Shown here: positions 10,801 to 18,018 of the stretch, in pieces | How the letters are laid out: every line of letters starts with the position of its first letter | How positions within the stretch are numbered: position 1 is the stretch's first letter | Assembly (NCBI GenBank): GCA_903834195.1 | Contig: CAILIB010000015.1 | Span: 1-53,145, forward strand | Length of the DNA: 53,145 nt | Direction of reading: 5' to 3' | From: an uncultured Candidatus Berkelbacteria bacterium | GTDB lineage: Bacteria; Patescibacteriota; UBA1384; CAILIB01 | Notes under the pieces: model-generated | The model's database searches: none | Told to the model about the DNA's origin: nothing | What the model saw: only the letters and a program-made list of their open reading frames with translations | Made by a program: the position numbers and the translations under genes

Positions 10801-11989
10801 AAAGCTTCTCGGCATTGATTTACCTGCCGGAACTGTTCAAGGAATATTTGCCTGGGGAAGTACAGGGTTCAAAGGAAACACCTTTGATACCAGCAATACG
10901 TACCAAGTTGGCGGAGGTAGCTATGCTCCACTCGGTACAGTCTTACGAACATGGGCGATGAGTAAACTGTTCGGCTGGGCGGACAAAATGCTCGGATTTG
11001 ACCCTGGTACAGTTCTGAGTCTATATCAGGCAGCAAGCCAACTAATCCAGGCACAACAAGCATTAAGTGTGGCCGAATCTTCAGCGCCAGCAGTTAACTC
11101 TGTTGGATCAATCTTCGGCAACCCTGATTTGGGAACTCAAAATGTTGATGCAGCACAGGCTAACCTCGTAGCCGCGCAAGCTGCTGTCGTAAGTACGGTG
11201 ATCAACATAGCCTTCAAGAGCCAGATCGCTGATGCTGAAAAATCACTCGGCCTCGTACCTGGAACTGGGGCGCTCGGAGTGAGCATATTGGTCTGTCTTG
11301 CCATGGGAGCACCAGTTGCACCGCTCACTATCGCACTATTTGTCGCCATCAACCTATTTGGTACCTATAACGTAAAAATTGATGCACGGGCTAGTGGAAG
11401 TGGATACTATCCGTACAAAGGACATTACGGCAGTAATACAGTTGATCCATATCAATTCCCAACAACCAGTGTTCCTGACCTTGGTTCATTTGATGTACAG
11501 AACAGTACTTCCTACCACGCTGGAATCGAAGCTGCAGCTCAAGCTCACGTATATTCACTCCTTCGCGACCTCCTTACCATGCCTGCTCGCTGGCAAGCAG
11601 CAACAGGTCAAAGTGGAAATTCTGTTTGGATTTCTCAGATTTACACTGCCCGTAAAGAAGATGCGGATAACTTAAATGATCTTGTTTCTCAGCCAGCACC
11701 ATGGGAAAACACTGGCGGGTTCGGGTACGGCAGTCTAGAATCACGCGCAAATGTTGCCTACAACAACGCAACTGGAACCTTTGTTGCTAATCCAGACCCA
11801 GGATACCGCGCAGGACTCTTCTACTGTCTTCCATCTGGATCAGGCAATGGTGCCGCCACAAGCAGCAATGCAAATGGCAATGCAAGCACCAGCCCAACTG
11901 CAGCCACAAGCTCAGGTAGTGCAACCCCTGCAGCAGCGACCGCACAAACTTCCTGTGCATTCACCGACCACATCCACCTCCGCTGGTAA
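4817..11989 (+). CDS. Giant secreted repeat protein (2390 aa) of a T4SS-like operon
   Basis: GTG start overlaps the previous stop (GTGA). Signal peptide MRILSKIICCILVELLLVNSAAFA. Many divergent repeats of type G..xIExxLxLPxGTLxG. A single uninterrupted frame. Confidence 0.8.
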   Translation: MRILSKIICCILVELLLVNSAAFAIPLALAASSSTDASAYTLTGCTLPTFSTTPVTSATVSDPALVEDVASSSVVGFNLDFEGGEPLYNSGQINTILQSFSKTNGGTFDSATNTWTFCTNQNMDRLFSGIPTNSTEQQYLDTLQDPLPKISMSDLDRYAIEGEPCRLFITATGQCDETLVPDLDATGKQKLNDDGTPAMKPKYFDDIFTAGASKNHWDAPKADVRILKTLVYLTTPTDLGGANHESITVSRIIQTANKSTEIVDPTLASEDTSQIAAHSYDMDNPEHPVKLSQAMDISAIDTLRVTTRVTEQRRACIGGGGISFGSSCDKVTYNYSASPIKVSWQTDAGAAQSSVPTDLYHGSLSLFSAGLGSLLNDMNLNTTIDPTKISLSNLGDVSKLIGSTLLSQSLNTPGKSITGWDANSTLDSIGRSYIADQLGLPDGALSDGNTTDDITQNIGETAVENAYDLPHGSLKGATSADIWTNVGQRYLEDVLDIQPNTLTPQQYTTAGLLEKIGQGKIEKALALQPTSFSSNTWATDIAPAKNSSEFTKENAGHLDDVLGIGFQDTNGSSKNVNGFTPGDFNDATKTLLSNPTPAAVSKYKQLIGSRTIESSMGRFTPGTASGSTAKAETAAFLPEILSAFGITLYATPFGVPSGETLLFDTTKVTGARVTYGATSNETTEALISSGIYTRDQIIALTKQICDLISSETLIPFSSLPRDLQTIFQNGNKFSPANFPPTSPSQAPQTLNTVLTTWQIPIQTLLNSVTSRLNSSSTVGTNEDVPTLLSAQKALSTAVGSIKQYTDGLLTTIDIQNQSGQSAALNLPGTVYASNPDGTFNTSQKIISSDPVTTLLSGNLTTGELSLIGKLIITQKIIPDRLSQRLALSQIVQSESTTYGAFNSFGVDPGSWTTKGFDDYDFERIFTKGLAQNVFDRIGKLQLLQTTWNITNLQPLSGQGSVSNSAMDQINVKLSQAASGYAFYKNDFDLLKSAITELINGLSGSDNLKTALKAIGDTTTTLSIGGIRDAAQKYEVILNNPALKKATGATQSSLSKATPLVQELIAGHPLSFSQTAEVSQSGTNSSPQANKNADGCLVVGTFRDMISNNQDISSLIKSSAGCRVDDAFNLPVGSMTVWINSNDNSYNGFAKAIGTSLEKNNTTQISDSDLAAEGNKIVSSNSVSSLTAGIPGAGVGGGFKAQDVFNVLSGYASNTLEKMGTTMVDNYLNWDTGTAETLVNPRCTDQTTQTITSCGRTDASTKRTQVMATMGLKELGDALNFPTSLTLSSSQSFVKSFGNARISEILGLAQNSFTGSFKNIIAANAGHLDNLLNSLSWYQNPEIRNLQDIQRSLQGYVDGNGTVGDQSSVAAAQSTLTSVSSSLDSFYNTVLGTITDPGSSVYGKDTTATGTTADTITTAEAKAVSSSISQLKSLSQNSSIGDDLRNQLDGTQQSLTSSGIGSDSWNTKEKSAVLLQMSSYTNRIGSLGSQLGVSGDAFQKLITGSLDGDSISVTEADKDITNSLVSTATNKLLANTPFASLTDTFTALTKGPGCDRGVGFKDFLLGTGPDTDLSDMSNWGCSSETLGSTSLSSLLTGSDTTSTTLRTNLYDHLLSRSFGMNVEKKLNFEPGTIRAIFLNPWEAKDIAIDQGIRTIGAQMLNLNSQAKFSSAEAGIFNGFRNSIMAGFCPVNPLADLSDSQKNQSKSSIGMCSLNFNSTRALGAFEGSLNQVLDDELKNGGGTGHNIGLTDLAVAFAGGMDGIYYLGAAEIAKNLNITLGSGSGSQKFKINFTDIRNAFGGTALSSQDLSNAAQTQQSDFVRNYYVQSGYDPSTFDNGAGGIIDMGGMSNQQVLNIFNSDPNISSTQRSYLLDTQAGVGQSNASQQIKEGAQLRLQYQSYDAAAYKLDPNIPQGFSYAMLRGTSTDRAHYLGLYLANTLNFSKNLFGGSGLTNEMLVNLSQYAITCFTANSGATCNQSLVTPQSLGLLDKWFDGQAGKLLGIDLPAGTVQGIFAWGSTGFKGNTFDTSNTYQVGGGSYAPLGTVLRTWAMSKLFGWADKMLGFDPGTVLSLYQAASQLIQAQQALSVAESSAPAVNSVGSIFGNPDLGTQNVDAAQANLVAAQAAVVSTVINIAFKSQIADAEKSLGLVPGTGALGVSILVCLAMGAPVAPLTIALFVAINLFGTYNVKIDARASGSGYYPYKGHYGSNTVDPYQFPTTSVPDLGSFDVQNSTSYHAGIEAAAQAHVYSLLRDLLTMPARWQAATGQSGNSVWISQIYTARKEDADNLNDLVSQPAPWENTGGFGYGSLESRANVAYNNATGTFVANPDPGYRAGLFYCLPSGSGNGAATSSNANGNASTSPTAATSSGSATPAAATAQTSCAFTDHIHLRW

Positions 11990-11998
11990 ACGACGTAT

Positions 11999-13519
11999 AT
12001 GAGCAACTCATTCGACTCCACAATCCAGCGTATTAACCGACAGACAGAAGAGCAAGCCGCCGAAGCACTCGCGAGTCAACAAGGTTTAAATTATGAAAAA
12101 CTAGACGACTACCCATTTAGTCTCGATGTACTTTCTTTAGTTGATTTGGCAGAAGCAACTCAAAAACAGTATGCACCATACCTCTTAACTAAGGATCAGG
12201 TTAAGATTGCAATTGTTCATCCAGAAAACGCCTTGGTACGTGATGAGATCGTTCTCTTTGGTCGCAAACATAATCTCGCAGTAGAAGAGGCCGTTGTATC
12301 TGGAACGAGCTTTAAGTTACTCCTCGCTTCATGGGCACGTCTTATCGAGGAAAAGAAACAGGGTGAAATCTCTCAAGTTGAAAGTGAGAAGCAAAAAGCT
12401 GAACACGATTACGTCGCCAAGATTAAAACGCTTGAGGATTTACAAAAAGAAGTTGCAACGGTAAGCACTACCGAGTTAATTGATGTTATTGTTGCCGCAG
12501 CAATGAACCAGGGCGCCTCTGATATTCACCTTGAACCAGAGGCTGAAACAATGACTGTTCGATTCCGAGTTGATGGAGTATTACAACGAGTGCTTCAACT
12601 CCCAATGACTCAGCATCACCACCTGATTTCACGTATTAAAATTCTGGCGCACATCAAAATTGACGTACATGGACTGAGTCAAGATGGTCGCTTCAGTATG
12701 AAAGACAAGGGAATAAACGTTGATGTACGTGTTTCAATTGTTCCGACTGGGTATGGGGAAGGGGTGGTAATGCGCTTACTCCACCAGGACGTTGAATCAG
12801 CAACCTTAGAGGCACTCGGATTTTCACCGTATAATTTGGCACTTATTGAAAAAGCAATTCGTCGACCATACGGGTTAATCCTTGTAACAGGTCCTACTGG
12901 TTCAGGTAAATCAACCACACTGTATGCAATCCTACAAAAGTTAAATACGACTGAAAAAAAGATTATCACCTTAGAAGACCCAATTGAGTACCGCATCCCA
13001 GGTGTGCAACAGAGTCAAATTGATGCAGATCACGGCTTTACCTTTGCCGAAGGATTAAAAGGTGCCCTGCGCCAAGACCCTGACATTGTTATGGTGGGTG
13101 AAATACGTGACCCAGAAACAGCCACAATCGCCCTGAACGCGTCTTTAACCGGTCACTTAGTACTTTCTACCCTTCACACCAATGACGCCATTACGGCCCA
13201 CACACGCTTTTTGGAGCTTGGGGTTGAGCCATTCCTCTTAGCGGGGAGTATTAATATGATTATTGCTCAACGACTAGTGCGCACACCTGTGCCAGGGAGC
13301 GACCCTGCAAACCCTACATATAAGGGGAGAACAGTTATTGCTGAGGTGCTTTGTCCTACTCAAGAATTTGAACGCGCTGTTACAAATCACGCGGATCAGA
13401 GTACGTTGCAGGAGCTTGCGATTAAAGGTGGAATGATTCCTATGCTTAAGGATGGTATGGATAAGGTTAAAGAGGGGAAGACGAGCGAGAGCGAGATTTA
13501 CCGTGTGACGGTGGTTTAG
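11999..13519 (+). CDS. GspE/PilB-family type II secretion/type IV pilus ATPase
   Basis: Walker A GPTGSGKSTTLYAIL, ASDIHLEPE, Asp box QDPDIVMVGEIRDPETA, His box TGHLVLSTLHTNDA. Confidence 0.92.
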   Translation: MSNSFDSTIQRINRQTEEQAAEALASQQGLNYEKLDDYPFSLDVLSLVDLAEATQKQYAPYLLTKDQVKIAIVHPENALVRDEIVLFGRKHNLAVEEAVVSGTSFKLLLASWARLIEEKKQGEISQVESEKQKAEHDYVAKIKTLEDLQKEVATVSTTELIDVIVAAAMNQGASDIHLEPEAETMTVRFRVDGVLQRVLQLPMTQHHHLISRIKILAHIKIDVHGLSQDGRFSMKDKGINVDVRVSIVPTGYGEGVVMRLLHQDVESATLEALGFSPYNLALIEKAIRRPYGLILVTGPTGSGKSTTLYAILQKLNTTEKKIITLEDPIEYRIPGVQQSQIDADHGFTFAEGLKGALRQDPDIVMVGEIRDPETATIALNASLTGHLVLSTLHTNDAITAHTRFLELGVEPFLLAGSINMIIAQRLVRTPVPGSDPANPTYKGRTVIAEVLCPTQEFERAVTNHADQSTLQELAIKGGMIPMLKDGMDKVKEGKTSESEIYRVTVV

Positions 13520-13532
13520 TAGGCTCTCCTAG

Positions 13533-13561
13533 TTGCTAAAATGGCTTGATTGTGCTATATT
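13533..13561 (+). promoter_or_regulatory. Sigma70-like promoter for the lipoprotein gene
   Basis: TTGCTA (13533-13538), 17-bp spacer, TATATT (13556-13561); ATG at 13571. Confidence 0.5.
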
Positions 13562-13570
13562 TCGCACGTC

Positions 13571-14473
13571 ATGCGAACCTTTTCCAAATTCGGCATCGCG
13601 GCCATTGCCGCCTTTTCTTTGTTTCTCTGTGGATGCAGCAGTGCACCCATTAAAGAGACTACACTGGAGAATTCTTCTCCCAATCTCTCACTCGCAACAT
13701 CCAGTCCCAGTAGCGATGCGAAGGCTGTGCCTCCGTATGCGCTCCTAACTCGTCGTTTCGACCTCAGCAGCAGTCCAACCCGGGCTACCTGTGAGTACTT
13801 CCCCCTCATTGGAACCACTTTTAAAGTGCTCAATGCAAAGAAGATCGACGGGGGTGCATACACGTATTCAGACGCCGAATCAATCATGGCTGAAGTTCTG
13901 ACTGCACACGGCAGCATCGACCAGGTCGCCATGCAGGGAGGAGTGAATAACATCACCTTCTCGGTGGAAAGTGCCGAGATGAAAATCCCAGCAAGTTCAA
14001 CGTTGCAACTACCTCTGCGAAGGTCGGCCTGGATATACAACTTCGCCTACAAGGACAAAGTCACTAGCAAAGTGGTTAATCGCCAAATCCCGGTCAATTA
14101 TCTCGATGACCCAGACCAGCGGCAAGTGCTCGTTGACACAATCAACGACATTAGCAGGAATATCGAGCGAAAAGTGGACGATTGCATCGTCCGGCAGACC
14201 AGCCATGGTGAACTGTGGTGGGCGAAAGACGGCCCTGAGGCCGGAAAAAAGTGGCTTGAACATCTAAATGGCATGCGGAAGCAGGCCATGGCCTACTGCG
14301 AAAAGAATGACCTACCGTACACAGATCAGTTTCCCGGCAACCCGGATTCTGTCAGTGCGCACACGACGTCTGCAAGTTCGGTAACTGGACCATCAGCCAC
14401 AGAAGGATACCGAATAGCAATGGCGTACGCCACGTATCGCGACATGACCCGACACGGGTTTGTCGCAAAATGA
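13571..14473 (+). CDS. Putative lipoprotein of unknown function
   Basis: MRTFSKFGIAAIAAFSLFLCGCSSAP has a lipobox (LCGC). The start was moved from the ORF-track TTG to the ATG at 13571. Confidence 0.6.
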   Translation: MRTFSKFGIAAIAAFSLFLCGCSSAPIKETTLENSSPNLSLATSSPSSDAKAVPPYALLTRRFDLSSSPTRATCEYFPLIGTTFKVLNAKKIDGGAYTYSDAESIMAEVLTAHGSIDQVAMQGGVNNITFSVESAEMKIPASSTLQLPLRRSAWIYNFAYKDKVTSKVVNRQIPVNYLDDPDQRQVLVDTINDISRNIERKVDDCIVRQTSHGELWWAKDGPEAGKKWLEHLNGMRKQAMAYCEKNDLPYTDQFPGNPDSVSAHTTSASSVTGPSATEGYRIAMAYATYRDMTRHGFVAK

Positions 14474-14480
14474 TCGTCAT

Positions 14481-14517
14481 GAGGGACGTCCTGGTTATCC
14501 AGGGCGCCCCTCTTTTT
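14481..14517 (+). terminator. Intrinsic terminator downstream of the lipoprotein gene
   Basis: GAGGGACGTCCTGG ttat CCAGGGCGCCCCTC then TTTTT. Confidence 0.85.
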
Positions 14518-14559
14518 ATGCGTAAAGCCACTTCAAGAAAACGCTCCACCAATCATCTA

Positions 14560-14997
14560 TCAACAAAGACTATCCATTATTCCCAGGAACTGCGTTGGAG
14601 TTACAACCTGAACATCTCGGTATACACCTAAAATAAGCAGATCTTTATCGCCACTAATAATATATGTACATCCGCCTAGGATTGCAGTTTCAAGAACTTT
14701 ATTATCATCAGGATCTCGACTAGCCTCAACTGTTACTGAACCGAGCGCCACCATAGTAGTGTCCTCCCGAATAGAGGCCTCAAGTAAGGTTAGCTTGGGA
14801 ATAAACAAGGGAAATTTTTGAGTAATCTTCCGTCTTAGCTCACTCAACAACTCCTCGCTTACAACTACGATAATTTCTCCATGAATAAAGCGCTCAAGAA
14901 CCGTACCCGGAGAACCTACAAAAACGAGTCCGGATATCCAAACGTTCGTATCTATCACAACTCGAGGAACCTCTTTGTGTCGTCGAGGTTTAGTCAT
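14560..14997 (-). CDS. PIN-domain ribonuclease toxin (type II TA)
   Basis: VVIDTNVWISGLVF ... EELLSELRRK ... RDPDDNKVLETAILGGCTYIISGDKDLL. ATG at 14997 overlaps the antitoxin stop. Confidence 0.85.
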   Translation of the reverse strand: MTKPRRHKEVPRVVIDTNVWISGLVFVGSPGTVLERFIHGEIIVVVSEELLSELRRKITQKFPLFIPKLTLLEASIREDTTMVALGSVTVEASRDPDDNKVLETAILGGCTYIISGDKDLLILGVYRDVQVVTPTQFLGIMDSLC

Positions 14998-15217
14998 TGA
15001 GTAAATCGTAGACCTGTTCTTCACTGGTAATATTCATTACTTCACCAACTTTCCGCCCTGCAGTCATTAGGTCTGTCCAGCGGGCACGCCGTTCAAGGTC
15101 TGCGAGAGCTAAGCGACGAAAATACTCACTTCGACTGCCGAAGTCTTTTTTAACAGCTTGATCGATTTGTTCAAGAAGCACCGTGTCGAGTGCAATGTTT
15201 AGAGTTTTAGTTGCCAT
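14990..15217 (-). CDS. Ribbon-helix-helix (CopG/ParD-like) antitoxin
   Basis: MATKTLNIALDTVLLEQIDQAVKKDFGSRSEYFRRLALADLERR; directly upstream of and overlapping the PIN toxin. Confidence 0.8.
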   Translation of the reverse strand: MATKTLNIALDTVLLEQIDQAVKKDFGSRSEYFRRLALADLERRARWTDLMTAGRKVGEVMNITSEEQVYDLLND

Positions 15218-15322
15218 ATAGCAAGTTTAATATATGGACGTATTGTATAGGTATTGTATATTTATGTCAATCCGCAAATTGGGTGTGCTCACTTTCACAA
15301 CATACGTAAAGCTGCCCCGAGG

Positions 15323-16801
15323 CTAAACCTCTAATATTGTGCGAAGGTTTTCAACCGCATGACCCTCTTCCCATTTTGCAAGCAAGTCCTGAAACATGGT
15401 TGTTTGAAACAGCTTTGAAAATTCAGTTCGGACTTTTTCCCACTTTGGAATAATGAGCCGTTCTGTTTGCTGAACACAGCGTGAAGCACCAATTACAGCA
15501 CCGCAATCTCTATACAGATCATCAAAGGTTTCGATAAGCCGTTTTTGACCTTCACCAATAGGCAAGCCCATTTCAACTGCGCGCTGGGCGCTTAGCTGCA
15601 TATCCTTAACTATGAAGAACCCCTGTAAATAGGCCAAAAGCCGTTTAGTAGATTCTTGATCCTCCTGGTTATCACCCACAAGTTCCCAGTGGAGACCTTC
15701 TTTGAGAATTGTATACACGTTACTTGTGGCAGAAAACCAACCTGGTTTATGTTGGAGAAAGGAAGAATGCAATTCATCAAGGTGCGCATGTTGACTACGA
15801 AGCCCGTCTATATCTGAAGGCGAGAATTGCCGATTTAATATATCGGAATAATATTGAGCATCTCGCATGTAGGCTTCCTGCGAACTACGCGCACGTGTTT
15901 CTGGTAAAACACTATCTCGAGCAGAGCTACTGTTAATTCCTGAATGGAGCGGGGAATCGGAGTCAACACTTAATAAATAATCAGTTAAAAACTTAGTGTG
16001 ATGATGTAACTCGTGAATGATAGAAGTGGTCGGAGTTACATTATCAGTTCGTAACTCAATATTTATATCTACTACAACAAATGAAAGACATGAGCTCGAT
16101 GCATTGTATCGGGCACCACGACTACCGCGAGGGTCTGGAATAGGGAATGAGTACGGCCCTACCTGAACTAACCCTTGCCAATCTGCAGAGTTACACGTCA
16201 CTACAACTGCTCCCATGACACGTTTTACATCAAGAATTGCAGAGTGTGCAGTACAATCTGCTACTAATTGTGCTGATTTTTCACTCCTACTGTTCCAGGC
16301 TTCCAATAGAGCTGGTTCAAATTGACCCATAATAGCGGGGTCAAGAAGGTCTTTGGAGACAGCGTTTTGTTCTATGTGCCCTGTATGTGGATCTACACTA
16401 ACACCCTCAACATAATGGTCCATGAAAGAAAGAAATGGGACAATTTGCTCAATTTTCTCGTCACCTTCCTGATGCTCAAACTTTTCACGGTTTGAATCAT
16501 CACCTTCGAGAAGTTCAACAGATGTGACCGGTGACGAATTACTACCTTCAAAGTAGACCTGTCTACCCGGAAGAAAACTTGTATTAAGAAGTCGCCCTCC
16601 ATATCCTACCAAAGGGCCGGTTCCACTTTTAAAGAAGATATGGCGCTCACTTCCTTCGGTGGTTAATTCGGCCATGTACCGTGAGTTTCGCGTGTTAATT
16701 ACAAGTTCACAGGTGTCGGGAAGTGCCGAAATCTCTAATTCACCCTCTTGTTTGGGTGATGTGATTTCATTTTTGCCAAAACGTTCCTGAAAGGTGTTCA
16801 T
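15323..16801 (-). CDS. Hypothetical protein with an HExxH zinc-metallopeptidase motif
   Basis: 492 aa; TTSIIHELHHHTKFLTDYLLS contains HELHH. No signal peptide seen. Confidence 0.55.
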   Translation of the reverse strand: MNTFQERFGKNEITSPKQEGELEISALPDTCELVINTRNSRYMAELTTEGSERHIFFKSGTGPLVGYGGRLLNTSFLPGRQVYFEGSNSSPVTSVELLEGDDSNREKFEHQEGDEKIEQIVPFLSFMDHYVEGVSVDPHTGHIEQNAVSKDLLDPAIMGQFEPALLEAWNSRSEKSAQLVADCTAHSAILDVKRVMGAVVVTCNSADWQGLVQVGPYSFPIPDPRGSRGARYNASSSCLSFVVVDINIELRTDNVTPTTSIIHELHHHTKFLTDYLLSVDSDSPLHSGINSSSARDSVLPETRARSSQEAYMRDAQYYSDILNRQFSPSDIDGLRSQHAHLDELHSSFLQHKPGWFSATSNVYTILKEGLHWELVGDNQEDQESTKRLLAYLQGFFIVKDMQLSAQRAVEMGLPIGEGQKRLIETFDDLYRDCGAVIGASRCVQQTERLIIPKWEKVRTEFSKLFQTTMFQDLLAKWEEGHAVENLRTILEV

Positions 16802-16890
16802 TGGTTTTTAGTCTAAAGTATTTTGCTATCAGATACAAAATCACGACCATTACCGTAACAGCTCTGGATTTAGAGATCCCTTATACCAAT

Positions 16891-17007
16891 GAGAGGTAGG
16901 GATGACGTTCGCTTTCTGAACCTTTCACTCCGTATTTAAGCGGTTCAGAAGTGCTACACTAACTTCACTCTTTTCTCTGCAAAGTATGGTTTAGGCGAAG
17001 TCGAACC
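16891..17007 (+). repeat. Repeat R1, copy a; begins with a match to the tRNA-Ser 3' end
   Basis: gagaggtagggatgacgttcgctttctgaacctttcactc...tttaggcgaagtcgaaccc; near-identical copy at 19581-19697. Confidence 0.85.
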
Positions 17008-17033
17008 CGGTTTCGAATCTCGACTCGAAGACA

Positions 17034-17065
17034 AAGAAAAAGACCCCGAATGGGGTCATTTTCTT
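17034..17065 (+). terminator. Intrinsic terminator/hairpin with no CDS upstream on the + strand
   Basis: AAGAAAAAGACCCC gaat GGGGTCATTTTCTT. Confidence 0.7.
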
Positions 17066-17066
17066 A

Positions 17067-17102
17067 GGCGGACTGCATGCGCTTTCTTTTGAACACCTGA
17101 TG
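17067..17102 (+). repeat. Repeat R3, copy a (precedes cassette ORF 1)
   Basis: ggcggactgcatgcgctttcttttgaacacctgatg; related copy at 18019-18054. Confidence 0.7.
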
Positions 17103-17261
17103 GAGTGGTTAGACCAGTTGAGGTTAGCCTATGAAGATTAATTATATTACGAGTATAATAAGGTTGGAGATAGATAAAATTTAACGGCTCTGAGATTGAT
17201 AAAAGCGTACTTTTATGGTATTATCACGCCGTACTTTTACAGATTGATATCTTGATTTGAG

Positions 17262-17954
17262 ATGGGCACCGTTTGCATCACATTTGTGGTGCTTGGAGTG
17301 CTCATCTCAAAGACGTGCCTGCCACAGCTCGACAGTATCGAGCTACGACCGTTCCCGAAAGGAACAAGGAGACTGACCATCCCTTACAACATGCTCAGAG
17401 TGCCGAAAGAATATGCTGGACAGATTCGCGACCTTCTTACGAAGCTCAAAAGTGCTGACGTAGGAGTTGAATGGCTGGAAGCCTTAAAATTGTTTCTTCG
17501 TAAGGAGAACCCCTGGCCCCTCCTCGTCACGATTTTTAAAGGCATCGATGCTCTCATCACAGCCGGTGGCTACCAGAAGCTGGACAGCTGGATCTGCGAT
17601 CAAAACGCACCCCAGTATATCCACACTGGCAGTGACACAGTGGTCGAGTACCTCTATTTGGGAGCTTTGAGCTCTTCAGAAGAAGGTCTCGATAAGATGA
17701 AGGCGATGGGCTACCGCCCAGCACAAGACCCTGAAGTACTCGCTCAAGATATGAAGCATCCCGACCAACTGGTCGAGAGAAACCCTGTCGTTGTTCTAGG
17801 CTCGGTCTGGCAGAATCGCAATGGCAACCGCAACCGCGCTGATTCTCAACCGCAATGGTGCGAACCGCAAGGTCAACCTAAATTGGTGGAGCAACAGGTG
17901 AATCTCGAACTGATGTGGAAGGGATTCGAACACCCTAACCTGAAGAAAATTTAA
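17262..17954 (+). CDS. Hypothetical protein, cassette ORF 1
   Basis: 230 aa uninterrupted ORF followed by an intrinsic terminator. No recognised family. Confidence 0.5.
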   Translation: MGTVCITFVVLGVLISKTCLPQLDSIELRPFPKGTRRLTIPYNMLRVPKEYAGQIRDLLTKLKSADVGVEWLEALKLFLRKENPWPLLVTIFKGIDALITAGGYQKLDSWICDQNAPQYIHTGSDTVVEYLYLGALSSSEEGLDKMKAMGYRPAQDPEVLAQDMKHPDQLVERNPVVVLGSVWQNRNGNRNRADSQPQWCEPQGQPKLVEQQVNLELMWKGFEHPNLKKI

Positions 17955-17961
17955 TTAAGAC

Positions 17962-17990
17962 AAAAAGAGCCAAAATGGCTCTTTTTCTGA
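17962..17990 (+). terminator. Intrinsic terminator of cassette 1
   Basis: AAAAAGAGCC aaaat GGCTCTTTTT. Part of repeat R2 (copy b at 19520-19583). Confidence 0.85.
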
Positions 17991-18018
17991 GGCTTCTAAC
18001 CTGTAGTTGAAACATTTG

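Noticed and set aside
14009-14289. Antisense ORFs under the lipoprotein gene
   Set aside because: Overlap a lipoprotein CDS with promoter, lipobox and terminator; no supporting motifs.
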